This document shows positions 16,705 to 25,545 of a stretch of DNA of 64,000 nt, piece by piece. Source of the stretch: Fusobacterium sp. (GTDB lineage: Bacteria; Fusobacteriota; Fusobacteriia; Fusobacteriales; Fusobacteriaceae); assembly GCF_019012925.1 (NCBI RefSeq), contig NZ_JAGIRL010000025.1, positions 1 to 64,000 on the forward strand. Reading direction: 5' to 3'. The notes beneath the pieces are model-generated. The model did not search any database, was not told where the DNA came from, and saw only the letters and a program-made list of their open reading frames with translations. A program made the translations under genes and the position numbers. Position 1 is the stretch's first letter. Every line of letters starts with the position of its first letter.

Positions 16705-17484
16705 TCAGTGTGTTAAGTGTGTCAATGGCATTAAAATTATACCAACAAAAGTAGATATTAGAGCTATCTTTATATATCCATACTGTCTAGAACTAGGTAT
16801 TAACTCCTCAATAGCAATATACAGCATTATCCCAGATATTAGTGCAAAAATAGCACCTAAAGAGAATTCGTTTATATATGGACGTAGAACTAAAAAAGTC
16901 AATAATGCTCCAATAGGTTCAACTATTCCAGATAAAAATGTATATTTAAATGCTTTTTTCATATCTCCAGTAGCACAGTAGATAGGCATAGCCACAGAAA
17001 CTCCTTCAGGAATATTATGAAGTGCTATAGCTATGGCAACAGAGATTCCTAGAGATAAGTTGTTATATCCAGCCATAAATGTTGCTACTCCCTCGGGAAA
17101 GTTGTGTAATCCAATAGCTAACATTGAGATAAATCCAACTCTAAATAGATTTTGATGTTTGTAATCATTGCTACACTCATCATTTATATGGGGAACAAAT
17201 TTATCCAAGCATGCAGCTATAACTACTCCAAGAACCAAGAATAAAACACCTAAAAGTACTCCTAAATCATGTCCAAAATACCCCTCTAAAAGTTCATTAG
17301 CATGAGGAAGAAGATGTGTAAAGGAAACACTTATCATTACTCCACCTGAAAACCCTAAAGAGATACTGATAATCTTTTCATTTTTATCTTTAAGAAAAAA
17401 TAGAATAAAAGCTCCAAGCACTGTAGATATTCCTGCAAAGAACGAAAGAATAAGTGCTCTAAGGCTATTTTCATCTAAAAACAT
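16705..17484 (-). CDS. zupT: ZIP-family metal transporter (ZupT-like)
   Basis: 259 residues, matching E. coli ZupT in length. Eight hydrophobic segments; metal-site motifs FTHLLPHANE, HNFPEGVATF and HNIPEGVSVAMPI carry the His/Glu/Asn/Pro of ZIP helices 4 and 5, and the cytoplasmic loop holds His and Asp/Glu residues. It imports divalent cations such as Zn, Fe or Mn. I take the ATG at 17484, which follows GGGAGGTATT; the frame is open 12 codons upstream but those precede the ribosome site. A long inverted repeat (17499-17552) sits directly upstream. Confidence 0.9.
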   Translation of the reverse strand: MFLDENSLRALILSFFAGISTVLGAFILFFLKDKNEKIISISLGFSGGVMISVSFTHLLPHANELLEGYFGHDLGVLLGVLFLVLGVVIAACLDKFVPHINDECSNDYKHQNLFRVGFISMLAIGLHNFPEGVATFMAGYNNLSLGISVAIAIALHNIPEGVSVAMPIYCATGDMKKAFKYTFLSGIVEPIGALLTFLVLRPYINEFSLGAIFALISGIMLYIAIEELIPSSRQYGYIKIALISTFVGIILMPLTHLTH

Positions 17485-17498
17485 AATACCTCCCAAAT

Positions 17499-17552
17499 AA
17501 AATATTGTATATTTATTCAAAAGGATAGTTATTTAAACATATACAATATTTT
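17499..17552. repeat. 14-bp inverted repeat upstream of zupT
   Basis: AAAATATTGTATAT (17499-17512) and ATATACAATATTTT (17539-17552) are perfect inverted copies separated by 26 nt. The pair lies between thiD and the zupT ribosome site on the minus strand. It could be a metal-responsive operator or leader hairpin of zupT, or the terminator of thiD; there is no strong T-run, so a regulatory role is somewhat favoured. Confidence 0.5.
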
Positions 17553-17608
17553 GATAATTTAATTATTTGTATATTTTAGCATATTTTTATGTTGAAATCT
17601 AGTAAATA

Positions 17609-18415
17609 TTAATATTTTATAGAAGCTTTCTCGTAAAGTTCTACTAAATGTCCTAAAGGACCTACACCTTTTCCTAAAGGAAAAGAGTTTTTTATAGCTA
17701 GTGTAATATAATCTTTCCCAAGTTTGACAGATTCTTCCATTGAATAGCCTTTAGCTAGAAAAGAAGCGATAGCTGAAGATAGGGTACAACCTGTTCCATG
17801 AGTGTGTTTTGTAGAGATTTTTTCTCCTAAAAACTCAATTATCTCTCCATTCTCAAGAAGAAGAGTATCTGTACAACTGTTATCAGTTCTATGTCCCCCT
17901 TTGATTAGTACATTTTTTACTCCCAGTTCTTTTATTTTTTTAGCTACTGTAATAATATCATTTTCATTTTCTATTTTTAAAGATGTTAGTATTTCAGCTT
18001 CAGGAATATTAGGTGTAACTAAGTCGGCAATTCCAATCAGATCTTTTAGTTTTGTTAAGGCTGTATCTTTAAATAATCTAAACTCACTTGTAGAAGATAT
18101 AACAGGATCAATAACAATATTTTTACATTTATAAGTTACAAGCTTATTTTTTATAAGCTGAGCAATATCTCCACTTGCTAACATGCCTATCTTTATAGAA
18201 TCCACTTCAATATCATTAAAAATCACGTCAAGTTGTTTTTCAACAATATCTAAGTCAATCTCTTGAACAGCGTGAACTCCTAGAGTATTTTGAGCTGTAA
18301 TTGCTGTAATAACACTCATTCCATAGACTCCTAAAGCTGACATAGTTTTGATATCAGCTTGAATACCAGCTCCTCCAGAAGAATCTGAACCAGCAATTGT
18401 TAAAACTTTTTTCAT
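17609..18415 (-). CDS. thiD: Hydroxymethylpyrimidine/phosphomethylpyrimidine kinase
   Basis: 268 residues of the ribokinase-like fold. TIAGSDSSGGAGIQADIKT at the N-terminus, the middle motif DPVISSTSEF, and the C-terminal anion-hole/catalytic segment HTHGTGCTLSSAIAS are those of ThiD. It phosphorylates HMP and HMP-P in thiamine synthesis. It stands alone: no other thi gene lies in the window and the 66-nt gap to moaC is too short for a TPP riboswitch. ATG at 18415 after GGGAGGGAAAA. Confidence 0.95.
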   Translation of the reverse strand: MKKVLTIAGSDSSGGAGIQADIKTMSALGVYGMSVITAITAQNTLGVHAVQEIDLDIVEKQLDVIFNDIEVDSIKIGMLASGDIAQLIKNKLVTYKCKNIVIDPVISSTSEFRLFKDTALTKLKDLIGIADLVTPNIPEAEILTSLKIENENDIITVAKKIKELGVKNVLIKGGHRTDNSCTDTLLLENGEIIEFLGEKISTKHTHGTGCTLSSAIASFLAKGYSMEESVKLGKDYITLAIKNSFPLGKGVGPLGHLVELYEKASIKY

Positions 18416-18429
18416 TTTTCCCTCCCAAT

Positions 18430-18483
18430 AAAAAACAAAAGAGAAACAATTTACATAAGTAAAGTTTTCCCTTCGTTTTCTCT
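18430..18483 (-). terminator. Probable terminator after moaC
   Basis: On the minus strand AGAGAAAAC (end of moaC) pairs with GTTTCTCT (the copy at 18440-18447), with an inner stem TTTAC/GTAAA, followed by TTTTGTTTTTT. It separates moaC from thiD. Confidence 0.5.
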
Positions 18484-18946
18484 ATTTTAAAAGAAAGTCT
18501 GACTTTCCTCCTCTTTTTTCTAAAAGCTTAATATCTCCAATTACCATATTTTTATCCACAGCTTTACACATATCATAGATAGTTAGAGCAGTGATAGAAA
18601 CAGCAGTCAGAGCTTCCATTTCAACTCCTGTTTTACCTGTAGTTTTTATAGTAGCTTCAATCCATACCCTATCATTTGCTATTTCAAAAGAGATATCAGC
18701 TCCTGTAAGCAATATATTGTGACACATTGGAATAAGATCCCAAGTTTTCTTTGCTCCACAGATACCACCAACTTGAGCAACAGAGAGTACATCACCTTTT
18801 TTCATCTTTTTATCTAAAATCATCTGAATAGTTTCAGGATTCATTTTTATATAACCACGAGCAACAGCTTTTCTTTGAGTTTCATTCTTTTCACTTACAT
18901 CTACCATTTTAGCATGTCCATTTTCATTAAAATGAGTAAATTCCAT
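18482..18946 (-). CDS. moaC: Cyclic pyranopterin monophosphate synthase MoaC
   Basis: 154 residues. Signatures [41 protein letters not shown] (active-site His), the [17 protein letters not shown] block and [11 protein letters not shown] are diagnostic. It converts the MoaA product to cyclic pyranopterin monophosphate in molybdopterin synthesis. ATG at 18946 chosen because GGAAGGTAG lies upstream and family members start MEFTHF-like; the frame is open nine codons further. It overlaps no gene but begins 8 nt after the MoeA-like stop. moaA is not in the window. Confidence 0.96.
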   Translation of the reverse strand: MEFTHFNENGHAKMVDVSEKNETQRKAVARGYIKMNPETIQMILDKKMKKGDVLSVAQVGGICGAKKTWDLIPMCHNILLTGADISFEIANDRVWIEATIKTTGKTGVEMEALTAVSITALTIYDMCKAVDKNMVIGDIKLLEKRGGKSDFLLK

Positions 18947-18954
18947 ATTTAACA

Positions 18955-19971
18955 CTACCTTCCAAATGAGCAATTAGGATAGTGGCAGATCTCACAACTT
19001 TGACAAAGTCCACCATTTCCATAACTCATAATATCTTTTTTTGTTAATTTTTCTCCGGTCATAACTCTTGAAAGAACTAAGTCAAAGATAGTTCTTTTAG
19101 CAAACATAACACAACCAGGTAATCCCATCATAGGAGTATCATTTAGGTATGATAATAAGAACATAGCACCTGGAAGAACAGGAGCACCATAAGTTATAAG
19201 CTCTCCTCCCATCTCTATAATAGCAGTTGGCGTTAGATCATCAGGATCAACAGACATTCCACCTGTAAATACTAGAAGATCTGCTCCAGCTGTTAAAAGT
19301 TTATGAGCAGCAGACTTAATCAATTCCTTATCATCAGGACAGATCTCTTGTCCAACTATATTGCAATTATATTCAGCAAACTTATCTTTTATAACTTTTC
19401 CAAATTTATCTTCAATTCTCCCATAGAAAACTTCATTTCCAGTAGTTATAATACCAATGTTATATTTTTTATAAGGAGCTACTTTGAGTAGTGGAGAGTG
19501 TATAATATTCTTAGCTTTCTCCATTTTAGCTTTATTGATAACTAATGGAATAACTCTTGAACCACCTACCAAATCACCAGATTTAACAGGATAGTTATTT
19601 GGAAGAGTTGCAAAAGAGATCTCACCAAGCATATTTAATTCTAAAAGTTTTTCAGTGTCAACTTTTAAAATACCATCACAATTAGCTCTAAAGTTTATTT
19701 TTCCCTCTTTTATCTCATCATCAGTTTTTATATTCTCTCCTCTTCCTAACTCCCCTAAAATAAGGGCAGCTTCATTCTCATGCAACCCAGTATCACCTAG
19801 TTCAAAAACAAAGATATGATCTTTTCCCAAACTTAACAGTTTAGGAATATCCTCTTCTTTAATTATATGTCCTTTTTTAAAAGCTCTTCCTTTAAATTCA
19901 CCAGGAAGAATTTGAGTTATATCATGTTGAAGGACACAACCAACAGAATCAACAGTTTTAATTTTTTTCAT
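18955..19971 (-). CDS. MoeA-like molybdopterin-binding protein
   Basis: 338 residues, shorter than MoeA (about 400). An N-terminal segment ([38 protein letters not shown]) is followed by a MoCF-type fold with [40 protein letters not shown] and [15 protein letters not shown]. The C-terminus ends in a four-cysteine tail [12 protein letters not shown]. Relatives in anaerobes sit in molybdenum cofactor loci and are taken to act in molybdate insertion or as regulators. It is coupled to modB by an ATGA overlap, which ties it to molybdate uptake. Confidence 0.85.
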   Translation of the reverse strand: MKKIKTVDSVGCVLQHDITQILPGEFKGRAFKKGHIIKEEDIPKLLSLGKDHIFVFELGDTGLHENEAALILGELGRGENIKTDDEIKEGKINFRANCDGILKVDTEKLLELNMLGEISFATLPNNYPVKSGDLVGGSRVIPLVINKAKMEKAKNIIHSPLLKVAPYKKYNIGIITTGNEVFYGRIEDKFGKVIKDKFAEYNCNIVGQEICPDDKELIKSAAHKLLTAGADLLVFTGGMSVDPDDLTPTAIIEMGGELITYGAPVLPGAMFLLSYLNDTPMMGLPGCVMFAKRTIFDLVLSRVMTGEKLTKKDIMSYGNGGLCQSCEICHYPNCSFGR

Positions 19972-20633
19972 ATATTTTCCCTTTCTTTTAAAAATAAGTA
20001 GTTGTAAAGTAACATCACTAAAAAGCTGATAATCAATATTATAATCAATAGAAAATTAGCTGTAAAACGATCGCCACTTTCAGAGGCTGAATAGATTGCC
20101 ATAGATATAGTTTGAGTTTTGTTGGGGATGTTTCCAGCGAGCATAAGTGTAGCTCCAAACTCCCCCATAGCTCTTCCAAATGATAAAACCATACCAGCAA
20201 AAATATTTCTCTTAATGAGAGGGATCGTAATTAATCTCAATATTTGAAATTCTGATGCTCCAGCTTCTCTTGCTGATTCAAAATATACTGGGTTTAGACT
20301 AGCTATTCCAGTTTTTATTGAGTTGTACATGAGTGGGAGGGAAACAATAAAAGTTGTGATAATCCCAGCCCACCAAGAGAATAGAACTGTAATATTAAAG
20401 TATTCAAAGAGGAGTTTTCCAATAATACCTCTTCTCCCCAAGATCAGAATGAGAATATACCCAAGTACTGTAGGTGAGATAAAGAGAGAGGTATTTATAA
20501 AGAACTCCAAGATCGGTTTAATCCTAGTGTTATTATTTAATATCCAAACTAAAAAGATAGAAAAAAAAGCTACTAGAATAGTAGAAATTGATGCTATCTT
20601 TAAAGTCAAAATTATTATATTCGAATATATCAT
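19968..20633 (-). CDS. modB: Molybdate ABC transporter permease ModB
   Basis: About 221 residues, five to six membrane helices. The permease EAA-loop is clear: YFESAREAGASEFQILRLITIPL, followed by GRAMGEFGATLMLAG, the ModB-type GEFGAT motif. I use the ATG at 20633; a TTG seven codons upstream would overlap modA by 8 nt. It follows modA directly and overlaps the MoeA-like gene by 4 nt. The ATPase gene modC, normally next, is missing here. Confidence 0.93.
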   Translation of the reverse strand: MIYSNIIILTLKIASISTILVAFFSIFLVWILNNNTRIKPILEFFINTSLFISPTVLGYILILILGRRGIIGKLLFEYFNITVLFSWWAGIITTFIVSLPLMYNSIKTGIASLNPVYFESAREAGASEFQILRLITIPLIKRNIFAGMVLSFGRAMGEFGATLMLAGNIPNKTQTISMAIYSASESGDRFTANFLLIIILIISFLVMLLYNYLFLKERENI

Positions 20634-20646
20634 TTCAATACCTAGA

Positions 20647-21378
20647 TTACTCAACTAATTCAAAATTATATTTTTCATATATCTTTTTAGCATATTCAGA
20701 GTTTAAAAAGTTATAGAACTTTACCACATCAGTGCTAGCTCTGTCCTTTACAATACCATAGCTGTATATGATTGGAGAGTGTAACTCCTCTGGAACTGTG
20801 AAAACAATATCACTATTTTTTAACATAGTAACATCTGTTTTATATATAAAAGAAAAATCCACTTCATATAGATCTACATATTGAGCAGCACTTCTAACAT
20901 CCCTAGTAAAAACAAGATCTTTATGAATTTCATCCCAAAGTTTGCTCTTAGTAAGTACCTCTTTAGCATATCTTCCTGCTGGAACAGTTTCAGGAATACC
21001 AATAGCAGTCTTATATCCTAATAATTTATCCAAAGATTGTATCTGAGTTCTACCAGCAATAACCAATCTGTTTTTTAACATATTTTTTTGATAATCTTTT
21101 TCAACAAATCCTTTTTCAGACAGATCAGTTAGATCTTTTTGAGAAGCAAAGAAAACTAAATCTACAGGAGCTCCAGCTATTATCTGATTTTTTAATGCTC
21201 CAGAACCACCTAAATTTACATTAACTTTTATCTTTTTATTTTCCTTGTTAAATTTATCACTTAACTCCTCAATTACCTCTTTAAGACTGGCAGCACAACT
21301 AATAGTGATCTCACTAGCAAAAGAACTTATCGAGAATAAAATAAGCATCAGTAATGCTCCAACTAAATTTTTTTTCAT
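20647..21378 (-). CDS. modA: Molybdate-binding periplasmic protein ModA
   Basis: 243 residues with a signal peptide (MKKNLVGALLMLILFSISSFAS). The mature part begins EITISCAASLKEVIEEL and contains NLGGSGALKNQI, GAPVDLVFFASQKDL, GIPETVPAGRYAKEVL and VDFSFIYKTDV, the oxyanion-binding segments of ModA. No lipobox cysteine is seen, so it is probably free in the periplasm. First gene of the modA-modB-moeA-like-moaC run; diverges from mog at 21489. Confidence 0.95.
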   Translation of the reverse strand: MKKNLVGALLMLILFSISSFASEITISCAASLKEVIEELSDKFNKENKKIKVNVNLGGSGALKNQIIAGAPVDLVFFASQKDLTDLSEKGFVEKDYQKNMLKNRLVIAGRTQIQSLDKLLGYKTAIGIPETVPAGRYAKEVLTKSKLWDEIHKDLVFTRDVRSAAQYVDLYEVDFSFIYKTDVTMLKNSDIVFTVPEELHSPIIYSYGIVKDRASTDVVKFYNFLNSEYAKKIYEKYNFELVE

Positions 21379-21488
21379 CTGACCACCTCATATTTTATAA
21401 ATTATCTAACTTTAATGATAACAAATTTACTAGAAAATAGCAAGTTTAATTATATATATGATATAATTAAAATAAAAGGAGGAATCAG

Positions 21489-21977
21489 ATGTTTAGAGTA
21501 GCAATAGTTTGTATGAGTGATAAGGGAAGTAGTGGAGAAAGAGAGGATCTTTCCACTCAAGTAATAGAGAGAATAGTTGTAGAAAATGGTTATGAGGTTG
21601 TAAAAAAGATATTGATACCAGATGAATTTGGTATGATAGTAGAGAGTTTAAAGGAGATCTGTGATAAGAATATTGCTGATTTAATCTTAACAACAGGGGG
21701 AACAGGATTTTCTAAAAGAGATGTAACACCAGAGGCAACAGAAGAGGTTATTGAAAAGAGAGTTCCAGGAATACCAGAGGCTATTAGAAATTACTCTTTA
21801 ACAATAACAAAGAGAGCTATGTTATCTAGAGCTACTGCTGGTATAAGAAAAGATACACTTATAATAAATATGCCAGGAAGTCCCAAGGCTGTAGATGAGT
21901 CACTTAGTTATATAATTTCAGAATTAAAGCATGGGTTGGAAATAATGGTAGGGTCAGCAAAAGATTGTGCCAGATAA
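21489..21977 (+). CDS. mog: MogA/MoaB-type molybdopterin adenylyltransferase
   Basis: 162 residues of the MoCF fold. VCMSDKGSSGEREDLS, LILTTGGTGFSKRDVTPEAT, IPEAIR and LIINMPGSPKAVDESL are the substrate-binding motifs. It adenylylates molybdopterin before metal insertion. It diverges from modA across 110 bp and has GGAGGAATCAG upstream of the ATG. Together with moaC, the MoeA-like protein and ModAB it forms most of a molybdenum cofactor locus. Confidence 0.92.
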   Translation: MFRVAIVCMSDKGSSGEREDLSTQVIERIVVENGYEVVKKILIPDEFGMIVESLKEICDKNIADLILTTGGTGFSKRDVTPEATEEVIEKRVPGIPEAIRNYSLTITKRAMLSRATAGIRKDTLIINMPGSPKAVDESLSYIISELKHGLEIMVGSAKDCAR

Positions 21978-22010
21978 AAAAGAGCAAGTTAGTTAACTTG
22001 CTCTTTTATC
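21978..22010. terminator. Bidirectional terminator between mog and dnaN
   Basis: AAAAGAGCAAGTTA (21978-21991) and TAACTTGCTCTTTT (21994-22007) form a 14-bp perfect inverted repeat. A-tract on one side and T-run on the other allow termination of both convergent genes. Confidence 0.9.
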
Positions 22011-22011
22011 T

Positions 22012-23103
22012 TTAGTCTCTAAGAGCTAAAGGCATCAATATATATATATAATCATCATTATCTATCTCTTTAATTTCAAACATTGATGAAGCATTATTTC
22101 CACCAATAATGATATTGTTAGAAACATTATCTATATATTCAGCTAAAAATTTACAGTTTAAAGAAGCTTTAAAATCGTCACCATCTTTAAGCATATTAAC
22201 TTTTTGATTAATCTTAGCTCTACCAGAAAAAGCATTGATAACCATTGTTTTTCCAGTGAAGTTAAAAATAGCTCCAAATTTTGCATCTAAACTTGTTTTA
22301 GCAACTGTAATAACCCTTTTTAAAGCACTTCTAAGCTCATCACGGTTAAACTCCATCTTCTTTTCAAAAGCTGAAATTCTAAGAATTGTTTTAAAATCGG
22401 GATATTGAAGCCCAATTGTTTTACTACTGAAGTATGAATTTTCCCAAGTTACAATAAGAGTGTCATTATTGTATCCCAAAGTTATCTCTCTGTCATAGTC
22501 TTTAAGTAATTTACAAAGAGTATTAACTGTTTCCATAGGAATAGAGATCTCTCTTGTATCTAAGCACTCAATTTTTTCTCTTAAAAAAAGTAATCTATAT
22601 GAGTCAGTAGAAACTAAATTTAATTCATCTTTTTTAAATACAGCTCTAACACAGTTAATTTGAATATTTTCTTGTGATTGTGTTGCTGCAAATTTTGATT
22701 TATCAAGAAGTTTTACAAAATGAGAACCACTAATAGAAAGTAAATTTTGAGGTTCTAACTCAATAATATTTGGATATGTTCCCCCTTCAAGTACTGAAAA
22801 CTCTGCTTGATGAACAGTAACAAATCCATTTGCAGAAGAGAAGTCCACTCTTTCCTCATCTAAAAGTTTAATATACTCTAGTAAAAGAAATGGTTTTATA
22901 ATAACTTCGCCCTCTTCTTCAACATCAATTTTTATTTTTCTAATATGCTCTATTTCAAGATTAGTTCCTACAAAAATAACACCATCCTGAGTAGCTGATA
23001 TTTTAAGACCAGATACAATAGGTTTTATAGGATTATCTTTTAAAATATATGTATATTCAGATAAAACAGAAATTAATTTTTCTCTTTCAATAGAAAATTT
23101 CAT
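22012..23103 (-). CDS. dnaN: DNA polymerase III beta subunit (sliding clamp)
   Basis: 363 residues, the normal clamp length. N-terminal MKFSIEREKLISVLS, the repeated clamp domains with VSTDSYRLLFLREK (the DxxR region), NRDELRSALKRV, and a C-terminal YILMPLALRD in place of the usual VIMPMRL. It is the replication processivity clamp. ATG at 23103, preceded by GGAGGAAAAA; a TTG four codons upstream lies in the ribosome site. Unusually, it is not next to dnaA or recF; it follows a polyamine-binding-protein gene by 17 nt. Confidence 0.92.
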   Translation of the reverse strand: MKFSIEREKLISVLSEYTYILKDNPIKPIVSGLKISATQDGVIFVGTNLEIEHIRKIKIDVEEEGEVIIKPFLLLEYIKLLDEERVDFSSANGFVTVHQAEFSVLEGGTYPNIIELEPQNLLSISGSHFVKLLDKSKFAATQSQENIQINCVRAVFKKDELNLVSTDSYRLLFLREKIECLDTREISIPMETVNTLCKLLKDYDREITLGYNNDTLIVTWENSYFSSKTIGLQYPDFKTILRISAFEKKMEFNRDELRSALKRVITVAKTSLDAKFGAIFNFTGKTMVINAFSGRAKINQKVNMLKDGDDFKASLNCKFLAEYIDNVSNNIIIGGNNASSMFEIKEIDNDDYIYILMPLALRD

Positions 23104-23120
23104 TTTTTCCTCCAATATTA

Positions 23121-24152
23121 TTAGTCAGCAATTAAGATTTCTTGCCAATATTTATTTTGTAAGTCAAGAGTAGAATGGATATCTCTTAAAACTTGAACAT
23201 TTTTTAAATCTGATATTTCAAATAAAGGTTTTACAGTCATAAGCTCTCTTGCTGGGGCATTAACTGATGGTGTTTCAAGTAGATCAGCAAATTGAGCAGC
23301 AATCTCAGGTCTTAATGTGAACTCTAAGAATTTGTAAGCAGCATCTTTGTGAGGTGCAGAGTTTAACATAACAAATGAGTCAACATAAGCAGTTCCACCT
23401 TTTTCAGGAATAACAAGTTCTACATTAGCTCTCTCATTCTCATCTAACTCTTTGAAAATATTATCAGGATATCCTTGAACTACCCAGAAATCACCACTAG
23501 CAAAACCTTTTCCAAAAGATTCAGCATCAAATTTTGCAATATTTTTCTTCCAAGATTTAACAAGATCAGCTGCTTGAGCTATAGCTTGTTCATCCTCTGT
23601 AGTTTGAGGGTAATCTAACATACCAAGTGCAGAAGTCATAACCTCTCTCATATCATCAAGTAGAGTCATTCTTCCTTTTAAATTAGACATCTCATAGATA
23701 GAGTAGTCTCTAGGAAACTCAGGAACATATTTTTTATTTACAGCTATGATAGTAGCACCAATAAGATACGGAACTTCATAGTTATTCTCTGGATCAAAAT
23801 GGTGTAATTTTTCTAAAACCAATGGATCTAAATTAGAGTAGCTAGGTAATAGATTTTTATCTAATTTCTCAAGCATACCCTCTTTCATCATAATCTCTAC
23901 ATAGTCAGCAGAAGGCATAACAATATCATACCCATTTCCACCAGCTTTTAATTTAGTAAACATCTCTTCATTAGAAGAGTAGATATCCTCTATTACTTTT
24001 ATTCCTGTCTCTTTTTCAAAAGCCTCATATATACTCTGTGGTATAGTATTAGCCCAACCATAGATATATAGAGTATTCTCATTACTTTCTTTCTTTCCTC
24101 CACATCCTATAAAAGCTAAAGCAAGAGTTAAAGTTGCTAATAATTTTTTCAT
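23121..24152 (-). CDS. potD: PotD-like spermidine/putrescine-binding lipoprotein
   Basis: 343 residues. Lipoprotein signal with Cys17 (LAFIGCGG), then a type-II periplasmic binding fold: NTLYIYGWANTIPQSIYEAFEKETGI, GGNGYDIVMPSADY, PYLIGATIIAVN, SGDFWVVQGYPD, and a polyamine-type YVDSFVMLNSAPHKDAAYKFLEF. Expected to bind spermidine or putrescine outside the inner membrane. The potABC genes are not beside it. It is 17 nt upstream of dnaN, which makes co-transcription likely. Confidence 0.88.
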   Translation of the reverse strand: MKKLLATLTLALAFIGCGGKKESNENTLYIYGWANTIPQSIYEAFEKETGIKVIEDIYSSNEEMFTKLKAGGNGYDIVMPSADYVEIMMKEGMLEKLDKNLLPSYSNLDPLVLEKLHHFDPENNYEVPYLIGATIIAVNKKYVPEFPRDYSIYEMSNLKGRMTLLDDMREVMTSALGMLDYPQTTEDEQAIAQAADLVKSWKKNIAKFDAESFGKGFASGDFWVVQGYPDNIFKELDENERANVELVIPEKGGTAYVDSFVMLNSAPHKDAAYKFLEFTLRPEIAAQFADLLETPSVNAPARELMTVKPLFEISDLKNVQVLRDIHSTLDLQNKYWQEILIAD

Positions 24153-24215
24153 TTATCAACCTCCTAAAATTAATTGTCTACAGCATATTCTAATATGAAA
24201 AATAAGTTAAGTCAA

Positions 24216-25424
24216 TTATTTATTCTTTTTAATAATCTCTTTTAATTCTGTTAATATGATTTTAAAATCGTTCTCAAAGGAAGTATTTTTACTTTTTGTT
24301 TTTTCAATCAATTTATTAAAATATATGAAAGATTTAAAAATAGAGAAGATGGCATTATCAAAAATAACTCCATGATTGCTAGCTACTTTAAATAGTTTCA
24401 TAAACTTTATAATATAGCCATTAGATTGAATTAAATCAGTTGAAAAACTATATTTAAGATTGATTATTAATTTATCAATTGTCTCCTTTGAAAGTTTCTC
24501 TTGTGACATATTGTTAAAAGAGTGAGCTAACTTTTCAAAATCTCCTTCTGTAATGGCTTCTAAAACAGTAAGAAGATCTGTTCTTAATCTAGGTGTTAAA
24601 ACTGATATGGCGTTACAATCTAAGAAATATATTTTTTTCTCATCATTCATTATAAGGTTTCCAGAGTGTAGATTATTGTAAAAAACTCCTACTTTTAACA
24701 TAAAAAATAGTTGAATTTTGATAAGATCAAGGACATCTTTATATTGTAATTGCTTACAATGAAGAAGATCATAGAAGTAATCTCCATAGATAAACTCACT
24801 AACTACTGTATTATTTGAAGAGAGATATGAGTATATCTTAGGGAAACGTACTCTTTTTAGAAAATTATATTTTTTATATTGTAAAAGGCATTCTTCCATA
24901 TTTTTAGTAAACTTAATTTCGTTAATTAAGTTAAATTTTTCAAAACTGTGTTTTTCTAAATCTTTTAAAATTTCATTAACCTTGTACTTTTTATCTAGCC
25001 AAGGCATAAAAAAATTATAGAATTTCAGTGATTTCTCCAATTTTAATAGAGTTTTGAAATAATTATTTTTGGCCATAGGGTTGACGGCTTTTATAGAGAT
25101 CTCAACACCACTCTTAAGACAACCTTTAAAAAAATAGTTTATATCTGAATAGGAATAGGGATAGTTGTCATAGTATTCCATCAATGAAAATATTGGATCA
25201 TGTTTTTTTATAAGTTGTAAAAGATGTTTTTCTGATTTTTCAAGAACAGGTGTTTGGAATTGAGAGAGAAATAAACATTGTTCAATCTCAAGAAGATCAA
25301 ATCTTGTTGAGTATTCCTCTGCCATTCTAAGTCCTACCCGCCCTAAATTAACAACACAAGATAGATTTTCTACCTTACCTGAATTTAGAGCCTTCATAAA
25401 TTTTATAAATTTAGATGATAACAT
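24216..25424 (-). CDS. Divergent UbiB/AarF (ABC1)-family kinase-like protein
   Basis: 402 residues from the ATG at 25424, which has GGAGGAGATACTAAA before it. The order of UbiB signatures is recognisable but altered: a KxGQ-region equivalent GLRMAEEYSTRFDLLE (about 30-46), an ATP-site lysine in EISIKAVNP (about 108-116), NNLHSGNLIMN (about 250-260) in place of HADPHPGN, and FLDCNAISVLTPRLR (about 267-281) in place of LDFGMxGxLSxxxR, then ITEGDFEKLA. UbiB proteins are atypical kinases/ATPases tied to isoprenoid quinone synthesis or lipid export. The altered catalytic residues suggest a pseudo-kinase or a changed role. It diverges from the SPOUT methyltransferase gene. Confidence 0.75.
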   Translation of the reverse strand: MLSSKFIKFMKALNSGKVENLSCVVNLGRVGLRMAEEYSTRFDLLEIEQCLFLSQFQTPVLEKSEKHLLQLIKKHDPIFSLMEYYDNYPYSYSDINYFFKGCLKSGVEISIKAVNPMAKNNYFKTLLKLEKSLKFYNFFMPWLDKKYKVNEILKDLEKHSFEKFNLINEIKFTKNMEECLLQYKKYNFLKRVRFPKIYSYLSSNNTVVSEFIYGDYFYDLLHCKQLQYKDVLDLIKIQLFFMLKVGVFYNNLHSGNLIMNDEKKIYFLDCNAISVLTPRLRTDLLTVLEAITEGDFEKLAHSFNNMSQEKLSKETIDKLIINLKYSFSTDLIQSNGYIIKFMKLFKVASNHGVIFDNAIFSIFKSFIYFNKLIEKTKSKNTSFENDFKIILTELKEIIKKNK

Positions 25425-25506
25425 TTTAGTATCTCCTCCATAATGATACAAGTATTCGATTAGATTATAGTACAAATTTTAAAATCTGTAAATGATAAGG
25501 TTTTTA

Positions 25507-25515
25507 TGGTATAAT
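25507..25515 (+). promoter_or_regulatory. Extended -10 promoter of the trmH-nudix-M15-hydE operon
   Basis: TGGTATAAT, an extended -10 (TGn plus TATAAT at 25510-25515), lies 31 nt before the GTG start at 25546. The -35 region (TGTAAA at 25487-25492) is weak, as expected with an extended -10. The same TGGTATAAT appears before the OLD and choloylglycine hydrolase genes. Confidence 0.6.
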
Positions 25516-25545
25516 AAAAAGTAGAAATAAAACTTGGAGGATATT

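Noticed and set aside
18416..18481. TPP riboswitch ahead of thiD
   Set aside because: The gap is only 66 nt and contains a terminator-like hairpin; the conserved THI-box bases are not seen.
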